A stretch of DNA of 50,032 nt from Gammaproteobacteria bacterium (GTDB lineage: Bacteria; Pseudomonadota; Gammaproteobacteria; Magnimaribacterales; AG-339-G14), in contig QOPF01000009.1 in assembly GCA_003331625.1 (NCBI GenBank), positions 1 through 50,032 on the forward strand. Direction: 5' to 3'. Shown one piece after another: positions 8,902 to 17,630 of this stretch; positions within the stretch are counted from its first letter, which is position 1; each line of letters begins with the position of its first letter. The translations under genes were made by a program, and so were the position numbers. Below the pieces are notes generated by a model. That model was not told where the DNA came from and made no database searches. It saw only the letters and a list, made by a program, of their open reading frames with translations.

Positions 8902-10350
8902 ATGATTTATGAAAATGCACATTCTTTAATTTCTAAAATTAAAAATAAAGAAGCATCATGTGTTGAAATCCTAGATGCCTTTCTTAAAAGAGTCGAAGAA
9001 GTTAACCCAAAGATAAATGCTGTTGTTGCTTTAGATGCTGAAAGAGCATTAGAAAGGGCTAAAAAAGCCGATGAGCAAGTTTTTAAAGGAGAAAAATTAG
9101 GGCCTCTGCATGGTCTTCCAATGACTATTAAAGATGCTTTTGAAGTAGAAGGAATTGTTTCAACTGGGGGAAATCCTCAATGGCAAGAAAATATTCCCAA
9201 AAGAAATGCTGAGGCAGTTCAAAGATTAGTTGATGCTGGAGCAATAATTTTTGGCAAAACAAACGTGCCATATTTATCTTCTGACTTGCAAAGTTATAAC
9301 AAAATATATGGAACAACCAATAATCCATGGGATTTAGAAAGAACTCCCGGAGGATCATCAGGAGGTTCTGCTGCAGCTCTTTCATCTGGAATGACTCCGC
9401 TAGAATTAGGGTCTGACATTGGGGGTTCTATAAGAGTGCCTGCACACTTTTGCGGACTCTTTGGCCACAAGCCTAGCTACAATATTATTTCCGAAGTGGG
9501 TCATATGCCTCCACCGCCGGGACAAATACTAACTGGTAATGGATTATCTGTGGCTGGCCCTCTTGCTAGATCTCCTGAAGATTTAGAAATCGCCCTAGAT
9601 GTCTTGGTTGCCGCTCAAGAACAAGATAGTCACGCTTGGAGTCTAAAATTACCAAAAGCAAGAACAACAAAAACAAGCGAACTTAGAATAGCTATTTGGC
9701 CAGACGAACCTTACGCCGAAGTTGATAAGGAAATAACAAAATTAATTAAAGAAACAGGTGAAAATTTAAAAGAATCTGGTGCTTTGGTTGAGACTGCCAA
9801 ATTGCCTTTTACTTTTGCTGAAATAGATAAGGTTTATAGCCAATTGCTAAATCCCTTAATGCTTGCCGGTTCGCCGAAAGAGACATTTGAGATGCTTGAA
9901 AAACTTAACGAAGGTCTCAATCCAGAGGATATGTCCGAACTTGCAAAAGTAGCAAGAGGTTCTGTTTTAAAATATTCCGACTGGGTTGTTGTTAATGCTA
10001 TGAGACAAAACATGCGCCAAAAATGGCGTGAGTTTTTTGGTAATTATGATGTTATCTTGTGTCCTACTTCTATAACGCCTGCTTTCAAACATAATCATGA
10101 GCCAGTTCATGAACGAAAGTTGAGCATAAATGGTAATGATCAAGAATATTTAAGAGCTACTTTGTGGGCAGGGCCTGCTGTGATTGCAGGTTTACCAAGT
10201 ACTAATGTTCCAATAGGCTTATCTTCGAATGGATTACCTATCGGCATGCAAATTACAGGTCCTTATTTAGAAGACAAAACTTGTTTAGAAGTTGCTAAGT
10301 TGGTTAGGGACTTAAGAGGTGAATTCAAGATTCCGCCCAATTTTAAATAG
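8902..10350 (+). CDS. Amidase-signature family hydrolase
   Basis: A 482-residue amidase of the GatA/FAAH superfamily. The Ser-cisSer-Lys triad is intact: K78 in LPMTIKDAF, the cis-serine in PGGSSGGSAA (149-158), and nucleophile S176 in GSDIGGSIRVP. There is no signal peptide, so it is cytoplasmic. It is unlikely to be GatA itself, because gatB and gatC are absent nearby and the C-terminal half (WPDEPYAEVD, RDLRGEF) resembles stand-alone amidases. Members hydrolyse amides or amide-like esters; the substrate is unknown. It follows the DUF3604 gene by 53 bases and precedes the parvulin gene by 11, so they may be co-transcribed. Confidence 0.87.
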   Translation: MIYENAHSLISKIKNKEASCVEILDAFLKRVEEVNPKINAVVALDAERALERAKKADEQVFKGEKLGPLHGLPMTIKDAFEVEGIVSTGGNPQWQENIPKRNAEAVQRLVDAGAIIFGKTNVPYLSSDLQSYNKIYGTTNNPWDLERTPGGSSGGSAAALSSGMTPLELGSDIGGSIRVPAHFCGLFGHKPSYNIISEVGHMPPPPGQILTGNGLSVAGPLARSPEDLEIALDVLVAAQEQDSHAWSLKLPKARTTKTSELRIAIWPDEPYAEVDKEITKLIKETGENLKESGALVETAKLPFTFAEIDKVYSQLLNPLMLAGSPKETFEMLEKLNEGLNPEDMSELAKVARGSVLKYSDWVVVNAMRQNMRQKWREFFGNYDVILCPTSITPAFKHNHEPVHERKLSINGNDQEYLRATLWAGPAVIAGLPSTNVPIGLSSNGLPIGMQITGPYLEDKTCLEVAKLVRDLRGEFKIPPNFK

Positions 10351-10361
10351 AAAGTCCATAT

Positions 10362-11162
10362 ATGAAGAAACTTTTAATTTTCTTTATTGTTGGAATTTTT
10401 ATTATTCTACTCGATTTTGTTTTTAACTATGATGAAGATGAACTTAATATTTTTATTTCTGATCAAGAAATAGAAAGCTTAATTTATGCTTGGCAACTTC
10501 AAGTAGGAAGAGCTCCAGAACCAGAAGATATCCAAAATATTATTAGCGACGTCGTTAAAGAAGAAATTCTATATCGGGAAGCCCTAAGATTGAATCTTGA
10601 TTTAGAAGATAGAATTATTAAAAGAAGAATGGCACAAAAAGTTTCTTTTTTAAGAGAAGAAACTTCAATTGCCCCGCCTCAATTGAGTGAACTTGAAGAG
10701 TTTTTTGAAAAAAACATAGAGTCTTACATTTTTCCTGAAAGGTTTACTTTTACCCATCTTTATTTCTCTGCAGAAAAAAATGGCAGGCAAAGAGCAAAAG
10801 AAGCTATCGATAATATTGCTGTAAATGAATCTCCAGGAAGTGATCCATTCATGCTTGGAAAGAATTTTGTAGAAAAATCTAGAGAAGAGATCCAAAGAGA
10901 CTTTGGGAAAAAATTTACGGAGATTTTGATAAAACCTGTTTTTGGGTCATGGGTTGGGCCCATAGAGTCTGCTTATGGGTTCCATATAGTAAAAATATTA
11001 AAGAAAGTAGATAGTTTCAAGCCAAGTCTCAATCAGGTAAGAGAAAAAGTTGAAGTAGATTATTATCTTGAAGAAAAACAAAAAAGTCTGGATTCATACC
11101 TAATTGAACTAAAGGATAAATATCAAGTGATCATCAATCCAAAATATCTATTTAATGAATAA
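10362..11162 (+). CDS. Membrane-anchored parvulin-type peptidyl-prolyl isomerase (PpiC/SurA-like)
   Basis: A 266-residue protein. One N-terminal membrane helix (about 3-22) is followed by a SurA_N-like helical region (IESLIYAWQLQVGR, then KEEILYREALRLNL). The rotamase domain runs from FTFTHLYFS to WVGPIESAYGFHIVKIL, with the conserved G-P-x-x-S-x-[FY]-G-[FW]-H-[IV] ending. It probably helps fold exported proteins at the outer face of the inner membrane. It overlaps the HupE/UreJ-like gene by 8 bases, which suggests coupling; the same pairing with HupE-like genes without hydrogenase is known to me from other marine proteobacteria, but I cannot verify it here. Confidence 0.82.
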   Translation: MKKLLIFFIVGIFIILLDFVFNYDEDELNIFISDQEIESLIYAWQLQVGRAPEPEDIQNIISDVVKEEILYREALRLNLDLEDRIIKRRMAQKVSFLREETSIAPPQLSELEEFFEKNIESYIFPERFTFTHLYFSAEKNGRQRAKEAIDNIAVNESPGSDPFMLGKNFVEKSREEIQRDFGKKFTEILIKPVFGSWVGPIESAYGFHIVKILKKVDSFKPSLNQVREKVEVDYYLEEKQKSLDSYLIELKDKYQVIINPKYLFNE

Positions 11163-12102
11163 ATTAATCCTTTCATTAATTTTTATTTTCTCTTCAAATT
11201 TTTTTAGTCATGAATTTAACCCAGCTCACTTATTAATAAATGAAACAGAAGAGCTTAAGTATGAAGCTTTATGGATGACGCCCATAAAAAATCTAGGTAC
11301 TTCTCCGGAACTTTCCTTTCCAAAAATTTGTGAAATTGAAAAAGAGCTTCCTTTCCGTCAAGGAAAATACTTATCAGAAAAAATTTTCTTAAAGTGTGGT
11401 GAATCTCTCAGAGGAAAAGCTATTCAGGTCAGCGGTTTAAGTATTCTTAATGATGCTTTAGTCACAATAAATCATTTCGACGGCGATAGATTTGAAGGCC
11501 TAATGAATCTCAAGGTACCAGAAATCATTATTCCAAAAGATAAACAAGTTTATCCAACTGGATATTTTTATTTAGGAGTGGAACATTTACTTGGGGGTGT
11601 TGATCATGTCGTCTTTGTTTTAGGATTAATTTTTTTAATCTCTGGTTTTATTCCTTTACTCAAGACAGTCACAGCATTTACTTTGGCACATAGTATTACT
11701 CTAGCTATTTCTGTACTTGGAGTTTTTAAATTACCTTCGGCAAGCACTGAGGCTTTAATTGCCCTTACCATTATTTATTTAGCTTTTGAATTAACAAAAA
11801 CAGAATCTCAAATTAAAAGACCTTGGCTTATGGCCTTTGGATTTGGACTCTTGCATGGTTTTGGTTTTGCAGGTGCTTTATCTGAAATAGGCATTGCTAA
11901 TGACCAGCTGTTTCTTTCTTTATTATTTTTCAACATTGGAATAGAAATTGGTCAGCTGATGATCATTCCTTTAGTTGGTTTAGTTATTTATGTTCTTAAT
12001 TTTATTAATTTAAAAAATCAATTTAGGATGCTGATAACTTATGGCATTGGGGGGATGGGTGTATTTTGGTTTGTGACAAGAATATGGAGTATTGTTAATT
12101 AA
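11155..12102 (+). CDS. HupE/UreJ-like membrane protein with periplasmic N-terminal domain
   Basis: A 315-residue protein. A signal-like segment (1-18) leads to a soluble domain of about 120 residues, then five or six membrane helices with the HupE/UreJ_2 signatures: LGVEHLLGGVDHVVFVLGL, TLAHSITL, FGLLHGFGFAGAL and FNIGIEIGQL. The conserved histidines in these motifs suggest metal (Ni or Co) handling, as proposed for HupE and UreJ. No hydrogenase, urease or cobalamin gene is visible in the window, so a role in those pathways is not supported locally. It shares one base with the next gene (TAATG). Confidence 0.82.
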   Translation: MNKLILSLIFIFSSNFFSHEFNPAHLLINETEELKYEALWMTPIKNLGTSPELSFPKICEIEKELPFRQGKYLSEKIFLKCGESLRGKAIQVSGLSILNDALVTINHFDGDRFEGLMNLKVPEIIIPKDKQVYPTGYFYLGVEHLLGGVDHVVFVLGLIFLISGFIPLLKTVTAFTLAHSITLAISVLGVFKLPSASTEALIALTIIYLAFELTKTESQIKRPWLMAFGFGLLHGFGFAGALSEIGIANDQLFLSLLFFNIGIEIGQLMIIPLVGLVIYVLNFINLKNQFRMLITYGIGGMGVFWFVTRIWSIVN

Positions 12103-12680
12103 TGAATGCAACCTTTAATGCTCCTTTAGTTCTGTTAATGCAGAATTTTTTCTCAATAAGTTTTCTTATCTTATTAGGGATAAGTATTTATCTTTACAAG
12201 TTAAGGAGTAAGTATTTTCTTGCCCTTTTACCCTTGTTGGCTTTATCCATTCATCAAGTTGAAGAATATGTTTTATCCCCATTTTTATTTGGAGATTATT
12301 ACCATTTTTTAAATTGGGCCTTCAGAAATGGTATGGATATCTCTCCAATGGAAGTAATGCTAATAAATCTTGCGCCTTATTTGATACTTTTGCCTGCTTT
12401 GATTATTACACGAGCGCAATCGAAAAATATTTTTGGCATACTTTTCCTTTTCAATAATGGGCTTACCATGGCTAATGCAAGTTTTCATATTGGTATTTCA
12501 ACGGCGCAAAATTTATTCAGTCCGGGTATGGTTAGTTCTTTATTTTTCTACATACCTTTATTCATTTATGCGATTTTATTTAATAAAGAAATCGGACTTA
12601 GCAATAAACCCATAATTGCAATTAGCCTTTACGGCTTTGTAGGACACTATATTTTAATCTGGTTAATTAATATTTTTTAA
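12102..12680 (+). CDS. HXXEE-domain integral membrane protein
   Basis: A 192-residue protein with about five or six hydrophobic helices. The family motif HQVEE (H51, E54, E55) lies at a membrane edge and is followed by YVLSP, FLNWAFRN and a later NASFHIG. HXXEE proteins are widespread but uncharacterised; the His and Glu residues in membrane segments suggest metal binding or an intramembrane active site (inference). The start overlaps the HupE-like stop by one base, so it is probably translated from the same mRNA. It ends one base before a convergent esterase gene. Confidence 0.72.
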   Translation: MNATFNAPLVLLMQNFFSISFLILLGISIYLYKLRSKYFLALLPLLALSIHQVEEYVLSPFLFGDYYHFLNWAFRNGMDISPMEVMLINLAPYLILLPALIITRAQSKNIFGILFLFNNGLTMANASFHIGISTAQNLFSPGMVSSLFFYIPLFIYAILFNKEIGLSNKPIIAISLYGFVGHYILIWLINIF

Positions 12681-12681
12681 A

Positions 12682-13713
12682 TTAATCTCCAGTGAAAGCG
12701 GCAATACTTCTCGCAGTTTCCGCGCTAACTTCAGGGCAAGAAGTTACCATGGTGTCTGTACCATGGATTGTTCCAGAAAGAACTCTGCATTGAGCCTCAA
12801 CCCCTGCTCTTCTTAAGAGTCTGTAAAAATTGATGCCCTCATCTCTAAGGGGGTCGCATTCATTTACGCTGATAAAAGTTTTAGGAAAATCTTTGACATC
12901 TTCTTCTTTTGAAAAACCAGGCCAAGCTAAGGGATTCCTTTTTTCTAACTCTTCAATTCCATACACGATCGCTCCATGATCGTTGTGCAAATCTAACATG
13001 ATTCCATTATTTTCAGTTGATGAAGGGTTTTCTGGTAAAGGCCAAATTCCAGCTATGTAAGGACATAGTGCATAAAGACCTTTTACCTCATTCGATCTTC
13101 CTTCTTTAGCCAATTTCATTCCCGTTGCTAATGTTAAATTACCGCCTCCGCTTTCACCTGAAATAACAATCCTATTAGCGTCTATGTTAAGACTCTCGGC
13201 ATTTGTTTTTATGTAAGTAAACCCTGAAACACAATCATTTAAGCCAGCAGGGAAAGGTGCAACTTCAGGAGCAGATGATGGCACTCGAGCATTCCTAAAA
13301 TCTACCATAATCACAGAAACATTTTGGTGCGCAATAAGCCTTCCAAATGCTTGATACAGTTTATAAAAACATGACCCAATTTCCATTCCGCCCCCATGAA
13401 TATAGTAAACGCAAGGCAAAACCTCATTATTATCAGGTCTTATGTTTAAGAGTTTTATTGTGTTTCCATCTGGTTCTGATTTTATTTCAATTGTTTCATT
13501 TTTAAGCCCCTCTGAAGATATAGCATCATCTAAAGCAGGGTCATTAAAGACTACCTCGTAAATCATCAATTCTATTTTCCCCTCTTCTGAATCTACTTGG
13601 GCAAGCATCTCTTCTCTGGATAAACCGCCCGCCATATCTGGAAAGTCTATATTTTCAAATTGCGCTTTGATGCGAGGGTCTATTCTTGGATCTTCGGTAA
13701 TTTTATTTGTCAT
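12682..13713 (-). CDS. Alpha/beta hydrolase, hormone-sensitive-lipase-type esterase
   Basis: A 343-residue cytoplasmic esterase. HGGG at 106-109 forms the oxyanion hole and GESGGG at 186-191 carries nucleophile S188. The acid is probably the Asp in NECDPLRDEG (near 288), and the base the His in GTIHGTD (near 318). This set defines the bacterial HSL family (family IV), which acts on short-chain carboxyl esters. The N-terminal 90 residues form the usual cap. It is divergent from the SDR gene at 13884 across 170 bases containing a short palindrome. Substrate unknown. Confidence 0.87.
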   Translation of the reverse strand: MTNKITEDPRIDPRIKAQFENIDFPDMAGGLSREEMLAQVDSEEGKIELMIYEVVFNDPALDDAISSEGLKNETIEIKSEPDGNTIKLLNIRPDNNEVLPCVYYIHGGGMEIGSCFYKLYQAFGRLIAHQNVSVIMVDFRNARVPSSAPEVAPFPAGLNDCVSGFTYIKTNAESLNIDANRIVISGESGGGNLTLATGMKLAKEGRSNEVKGLYALCPYIAGIWPLPENPSSTENNGIMLDLHNDHGAIVYGIEELEKRNPLAWPGFSKEEDVKDFPKTFISVNECDPLRDEGINFYRLLRRAGVEAQCRVLSGTIHGTDTMVTSCPEVSAETARSIAAFTGD

Positions 13714-13786
13714 TTAATTCTCCCAAAAAAAATTTAAAACTATTTTAAATTATAGTTATATCTAGACAGCATTATCAATTTTTTAG

Positions 13787-13804
13787 ATGGTTTGAAAAAA
13801 CCAT
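13787..13804. repeat. Short perfect palindrome in a divergent promoter region
   Basis: ATGGTTT (13787-13793) and AAACCAT (13798-13804) flank GAAA. It lies about 80 bases upstream of the SDR start (13884) and 73 bases upstream of the divergent esterase start (13713), so it could be an operator shared by both or an RNA hairpin. No T-run makes it a terminator. The rest of the 170-base gap is AT-rich with no coding potential. Confidence 0.35.
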
Positions 13805-13883
13805 TTATTAAGGTTTAATAGCAAAGAAAGATTAAGATTTAATGGGAAATAAATCTATGTATTTAAACTGATAGGAGAAAAGG

Positions 13884-14903
13884 ATGTCTTACCAAAAACC
13901 CGGATTACTGAGTAAACACTACGATGAACTTTTTAATTCTCTTCCTTCTCTAGAAACTAAAACCATTGCAATTACTGGAACGACTTCCGGCACCGGTTTT
14001 GTAGCAGCCAATGCCTGTGGAAAACTGGGAGCAAAAGTAATTCTTTTGAATAGACCGTCAGAGAGATCAAAAAAAGGTTTATCTGATTTAATTGCTATGA
14101 CTCCAAATGGAAACTTTAATCAAGTAGATTGCGACCTTCAAGATTTTGAGTCTGTGAGATTAGCTGCAAGTGAATTAGAAAGTATTTGTCCTGAAGGCAT
14201 AGACGTTATTTGCAATAATGCTGGCGTCATGGCGCTTGAAGATATTCCAACCAAAGATGGTTTTGATGTTCAAATGCAAACTAATCATCTTTCTCATTTC
14301 TTGTTAGTTAAGTTAATTTTTCCTTTATTGCAAAAAGCTGCTGACCTTAGAGGTGAGGCAAGGATTATCAATCATTCAAGCATTGCAAGAAAACAGCCCA
14401 AAAAAGTTTTAGAAGCTAAATACCTTGAAAAAAAAGGCGGAAATCTTGGCGGGAATGGTTCAAGTATGTTTTTTGGCGGAGCAAGATGGCTTAGATATAA
14501 TCAAACTAAACTGGCTAATGCTGCATTCACGGCTTGCCTACATGAAAAATTAAATGCAATGGGTTCTAAAGTAAAAGCGATGGTAGCCCATCCTGGGCTT
14601 GCTGAAACTGATTTACAAAGTACCACTGTTAAAGACGGCGGTATGGGAAAATGGATTACAAATCAAATGATGAAAACGGGTCAATCAAGAGAAGATGGTG
14701 CTTTGGGAATACTAAGATGTATCGCTGATCCTAAAGTTAAATCTGGGCAATTCGTTGGACCAGGCATGGGAGGAATGTTCACTGCAATGAAAGGAGAAGC
14801 ACACTGTTATCCTCTTGAAGAATTTTATGATAATCCCGCTACCAAAAACCTTCTTTGGGAGAAAAGCTGTGAAGCTATCGGTGAAAAATTTGAAATATCC
14901 TAA
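13884..14903 (+). CDS. Short-chain dehydrogenase/reductase (retinol dehydrogenase/protochlorophyllide reductase-like)
   Basis: A 339-residue SDR. The cofactor motif is TGTTSGTG (31-38), NNAGVM lies near 111-116, and the catalytic set is S165/S166 in NHSSIAR with Y205-x-x-x-K209 in YNQTK. It is longer than classical SDRs, with an N-terminal 25-residue leader and an extended C-terminus like retinol-dehydrogenase-type members. It probably oxidises or reduces a hydrophobic alcohol or ketone with NADP(H) (inference). AGGAGAAAAGG precedes the ATG. The saccharopine-dehydrogenase-like gene starts 7 bases after its stop, so the two oxidoreductases likely form an operon. Confidence 0.87.
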   Translation: MSYQKPGLLSKHYDELFNSLPSLETKTIAITGTTSGTGFVAANACGKLGAKVILLNRPSERSKKGLSDLIAMTPNGNFNQVDCDLQDFESVRLAASELESICPEGIDVICNNAGVMALEDIPTKDGFDVQMQTNHLSHFLLVKLIFPLLQKAADLRGEARIINHSSIARKQPKKVLEAKYLEKKGGNLGGNGSSMFFGGARWLRYNQTKLANAAFTACLHEKLNAMGSKVKAMVAHPGLAETDLQSTTVKDGGMGKWITNQMMKTGQSREDGALGILRCIADPKVKSGQFVGPGMGGMFTAMKGEAHCYPLEEFYDNPATKNLLWEKSCEAIGEKFEIS

Positions 14904-14910
14904 TTAAACA

Positions 14911-16074
14911 ATGCGTATTTTAATTTTAGGTGGAAGTGGCGGAATGGGAAGATTCGCCTCCTCAGCGATTGCTAAATTCGATAACTTTGATTCGCTGATT
15001 ATCGCGGATTTAAATGAAGAGGCTGCAAAAAAATTTGCTGCTTCATTAGATAATGAAAAAATCTCTGGAATTGGTGTTGATGTCACTGATGAGATTTTAC
15101 TGAAAAAAATGCTTTCTCAGAATGATGTAGTTCTTAACTTGACAGGCCCTTTTTTTAAATTTGCTTACCCTATTCTTAAGTTAGCTTTAGAAGAAGATTG
15201 TCACTATTTAGATATTTGCGATGATTGGGAGCCGACTGAAAAAATGTTTACACTCCACGATTTAGCCAAAGAAAAAGGGAAACTAGCCCTATTGGGTTTG
15301 GGAGCTAGTCCAGGAATAACTAATCTTCTCGCCTTAAAAGCAATGAATGAATTAGATACAATCTCGAAAGTCTATACAGGTTGGGACATGTCTTCGGCAA
15401 CTCCTGAAGAGGAAAGTTCTCAAATAGGTACGAATGCTGCAATGGTTCATGCTATTGAACAAATGATTGGAAAGGTAAAGATCTTCAAAGACAAAAAATA
15501 TAAAATGGCTAGGCCTTTGGACAAAGTTGCTTTTGAATATCCAGAAATTGGAGAATTCAAAGCTAATATATTTGGTCATCCAGAGGCTATAACCTTTCCC
15601 CATCATTATCCTGAAATTTCAGAGAGTTTTAACTTAATGCATGGCGATAATGGACTTTTTAACATCGTAATAAAAGTGATGAGGTTTTTTATTGAAATAA
15701 AGCTTCTTTCTAAAAATGCAGCTGCAAGAATATTAGGATGGTTAGAAATGCTAGATAAAAACTCAGAAGATAGCGAAAATGACCTCCCTCCAGTTTATGG
15801 TTTTGCAAAAGGTTTGAAAGATGGAAAGGAAACACTGGTTGCAGCTACTCTTGATGGAGATGATGAATACAAGGATATGTCTATGGGCGAAGCAACTGGA
15901 TATCCTTTAGCCGTTGGTCTGAAAATGTTGGTAGAAGGAAAAATTACCTCAACTGGAGTTTTAGCTCCTGAAGCTTGTGGAGTTGATCCAGATGAGTTCT
16001 TCCATGAACTTAGTAATATTTTCGGTGAATCTGTTCAAATGCAAACTATCGTCACAAAAAAAGTTTTAGCTTAG
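14911..16074 (+). CDS. Saccharopine-dehydrogenase-family NAD(P)-binding protein
   Basis: A 387-residue protein beginning with a Rossmann motif GGSGGMG (6-12). The pattern VVLNLTGPFFKFAYPIL, then YLDICDDWEP, then GLGASPGITNLLA is typical of the saccharopine dehydrogenase NADP-binding domain and its central domain. These proteins include lysine-pathway enzymes, but many bacterial members have unknown reductase roles; no lysine biosynthesis or catabolism neighbours are seen. It shares an operon with the SDR upstream. It ends 13 bases from the convergent methyltransferase gene with no visible terminator between. Confidence 0.82.
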   Translation: MRILILGGSGGMGRFASSAIAKFDNFDSLIIADLNEEAAKKFAASLDNEKISGIGVDVTDEILLKKMLSQNDVVLNLTGPFFKFAYPILKLALEEDCHYLDICDDWEPTEKMFTLHDLAKEKGKLALLGLGASPGITNLLALKAMNELDTISKVYTGWDMSSATPEEESSQIGTNAAMVHAIEQMIGKVKIFKDKKYKMARPLDKVAFEYPEIGEFKANIFGHPEAITFPHHYPEISESFNLMHGDNGLFNIVIKVMRFFIEIKLLSKNAAARILGWLEMLDKNSEDSENDLPPVYGFAKGLKDGKETLVAATLDGDDEYKDMSMGEATGYPLAVGLKMLVEGKITSTGVLAPEACGVDPDEFFHELSNIFGESVQMQTIVTKKVLA

Positions 16075-16087
16075 ATAAGCAGAGTTT

Positions 16088-16525
16088 TTAAAGCCAGCGC
16101 CTTACTTTTTTCTTATAAGATAAATATTCTTCGCCAAAAGTTTCTTCCATTTGAACTTCTTCCTTCAGAACAAATAGATTTCTAACGATAAGAAAAAAGA
16201 TAATCACAAAAATTAAGTTAAAGAAATTATTTAAAGTAATCAATAAGCCAATTAAAAAAACATTCATACCCACATACATGGGATTTCTCGTGAATTTATA
16301 AAAGCCTTCTATAATTAAAGTGGTTGATTTACTAAAAGGCACTATTCCAGTTTCTGCCTTTCTAAATCTAAACATTGAATTTAAAGCAAAGACAAATCCT
16401 AAAACAATCAAACTAAGTCCTAAAATCGTGAAATAAAAGCTTTGTGGCTCTGTATTTCCAAAGTACCAAGTGCTTAACATACAAAGACTCAACAGCAATA
16501 AATAGTGAGGGGGATAAAATTTCAT
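16088..16525 (-). CDS. Isoprenylcysteine carboxyl methyltransferase (ICMT/PEMT)-like membrane protein
   Basis: A 145-residue integral membrane protein with four hydrophobic helices. The conserved RNPMYVG (80-86) and the C-terminal E-E.F.EEYLSYKKKV.RWL are the S-adenosylmethionine-binding hallmarks of the ICMT/phospholipid methyltransferase superfamily. It probably methylates a lipid or a hydrophobic small molecule in the inner membrane (inference). Length is normal for bacterial members. It is monocistronic as far as can be seen. Confidence 0.78.
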   Translation of the reverse strand: MKFYPPHYLLLLSLCMLSTWYFGNTEPQSFYFTILGLSLIVLGFVFALNSMFRFRKAETGIVPFSKSTTLIIEGFYKFTRNPMYVGMNVFLIGLLITLNNFFNLIFVIIFFLIVRNLFVLKEEVQMEETFGEEYLSYKKKVRRWL

Positions 16526-16605
16526 ACTTCAATTGTAATATTTATAGAATAAAAATCACTACCCTCTTTCAAATTAAAGTTAATTTTGACTTAATAGCTT
16601 TTTTT

Positions 16606-16722
16606 ATGGATGACCCTACTTTTCTAGCCAACGTATTTTTCTTTACGTTCTCTTTTGTCTGGTTTATCTTTGTAGCCATCGGTAGCAGTATCTTCCGAAG
16701 GTATTACAAAGATACACAATGA
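16606..16722 (+). CDS. Small single-helix membrane protein upstream of glucokinase
   Basis: A 38-residue frame starting MDDPTF, with one strongly hydrophobic aromatic helix (about 6-28) and a basic tail FRRYYKDTQ. The frame is open further upstream to 16444, but that part is antisense to the methyltransferase gene and not protein-like, so I take the internal ATG. Its TGA overlaps the glucokinase ATG as ATGA (16719-16722), a strong sign of translation and coupling. No family is recognised. Confidence 0.5.
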   Translation: MDDPTFLANVFFFTFSFVWFIFVAIGSSIFRRYYKDTQ

Positions 16723-17618
16723 AAGACTCCTTATTAATAGACTTAGGCGGTACAAATATTCGACATGCATTTCTAATTGATAATGTATTAGCCAAACCTG
16801 TAAAAAAAAAGATTGAAGATAAAGATTTTTACTCTTATTTATCGGAACTTATATCTAACATAGATAAGAATATAGTTAATCTAGTTATAGCGGCAGCGGG
16901 TCCAAATATCCAGCATTCTATTAATCTCACCAATAGAAATTTAGTAATTGACGCGAAAGAACTTGAAGATAAATTAAAAATTCAGAACTGTTATTTACTA
17001 AATGATTGGGAAGCAGTTGGACATTCTTTAAAAGAATTGAATTCAAATAGTTTTCAAATACTGAGAAATGGCAGTCCTAAAAACGAAAATTATTTATTGA
17101 TTGGTCCGGGTACTGGGTTAGGTTTGACTTTGATATTAAATAATCAAGTCATTCCTACAGAGCTAGGTAATACTTTAAGTAGCTCATCCAATCTATTAAA
17201 GAATTTTAATCTCTCTGAAAACGATTCTTTTAATACTATTGAAGATGTATTAAGCGGGCCAGGATTAGAGAAACTTTATAAAGAAAAATATAAAGAAATA
17301 AAATCTGCAGAAGATATAGTTAATTTTGCTTTGTCCGGTGAAGAAAAAGAAAAGTTTATTGTAGAAGCTTTTTTAAAGTCTCTAATTCAAATAATAAATG
17401 ATCTAATACTTTCTTTCTCTATTGAAAATGTAATTCTTGGCGGATCGATCTTAAATTCTTTAGAATCTTTCTTATTAAATGAAAAATTTATAAATTATTT
17501 TCATTCGGAGATTAATCCTAAATATTCTTATCTAGCAGATAGAGCAGAAATAAAATTAATTAAAGAAAGCGAACCTGGAATTTATGGCTGTTTAGCCTTC
17601 TTAAAAAAAGCGGGCTAA
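16719..17618 (+). CDS. glk: Glucokinase (Glk family)
   Basis: A 299-residue ASKHA-fold sugar kinase that phosphorylates glucose to glucose 6-phosphate with ATP. The phosphate-1 motif is DLGGTN (8-13), LLNDWEA (93-99) contains the likely catalytic base D96, and GPGTGLG (129-135) is the Glk-family phosphate-2 motif. LGGSI near 240 is the adenosine loop. It lacks the ROK-family zinc cysteine cluster, so it is Glk-type rather than ROK. It is somewhat shorter than E. coli Glk (321). The TPTEL/GNT segment after the GTGLG motif diverges from the usual GGH, so the sugar preference is a little uncertain. The stop codon lies in the loop of the terminator. Confidence 0.82.
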   Translation: MKDSLLIDLGGTNIRHAFLIDNVLAKPVKKKIEDKDFYSYLSELISNIDKNIVNLVIAAAGPNIQHSINLTNRNLVIDAKELEDKLKIQNCYLLNDWEAVGHSLKELNSNSFQILRNGSPKNENYLLIGPGTGLGLTLILNNQVIPTELGNTLSSSSNLLKNFNLSENDSFNTIEDVLSGPGLEKLYKEKYKEIKSAEDIVNFALSGEEKEKFIVEAFLKSLIQIINDLILSFSIENVILGGSILNSLESFLLNEKFINYFHSEINPKYSYLADRAEIKLIKESEPGIYGCLAFLKKAG

Positions 17619-17630
17619 GCCCGCTTTTTT
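17610..17630. terminator. Bidirectional intrinsic terminator containing the glk stop codon
   Basis: GCGGGC (17610-17615) pairs with GCCCGC (17619-17624), followed by T-run 17625-17632 and preceded by an A-run. The loop TAA (17616-17618) is the glk stop codon. The A-run makes it work equally for the leftward lipoprotein gene ending at 17631. Confidence 0.9.

Noticed and set aside
11155-12680. Hydrogenase or urease locus
   Set aside because: Only HupE/UreJ-like and HXXEE membrane proteins are present; no structural or maturation genes of either system are visible.
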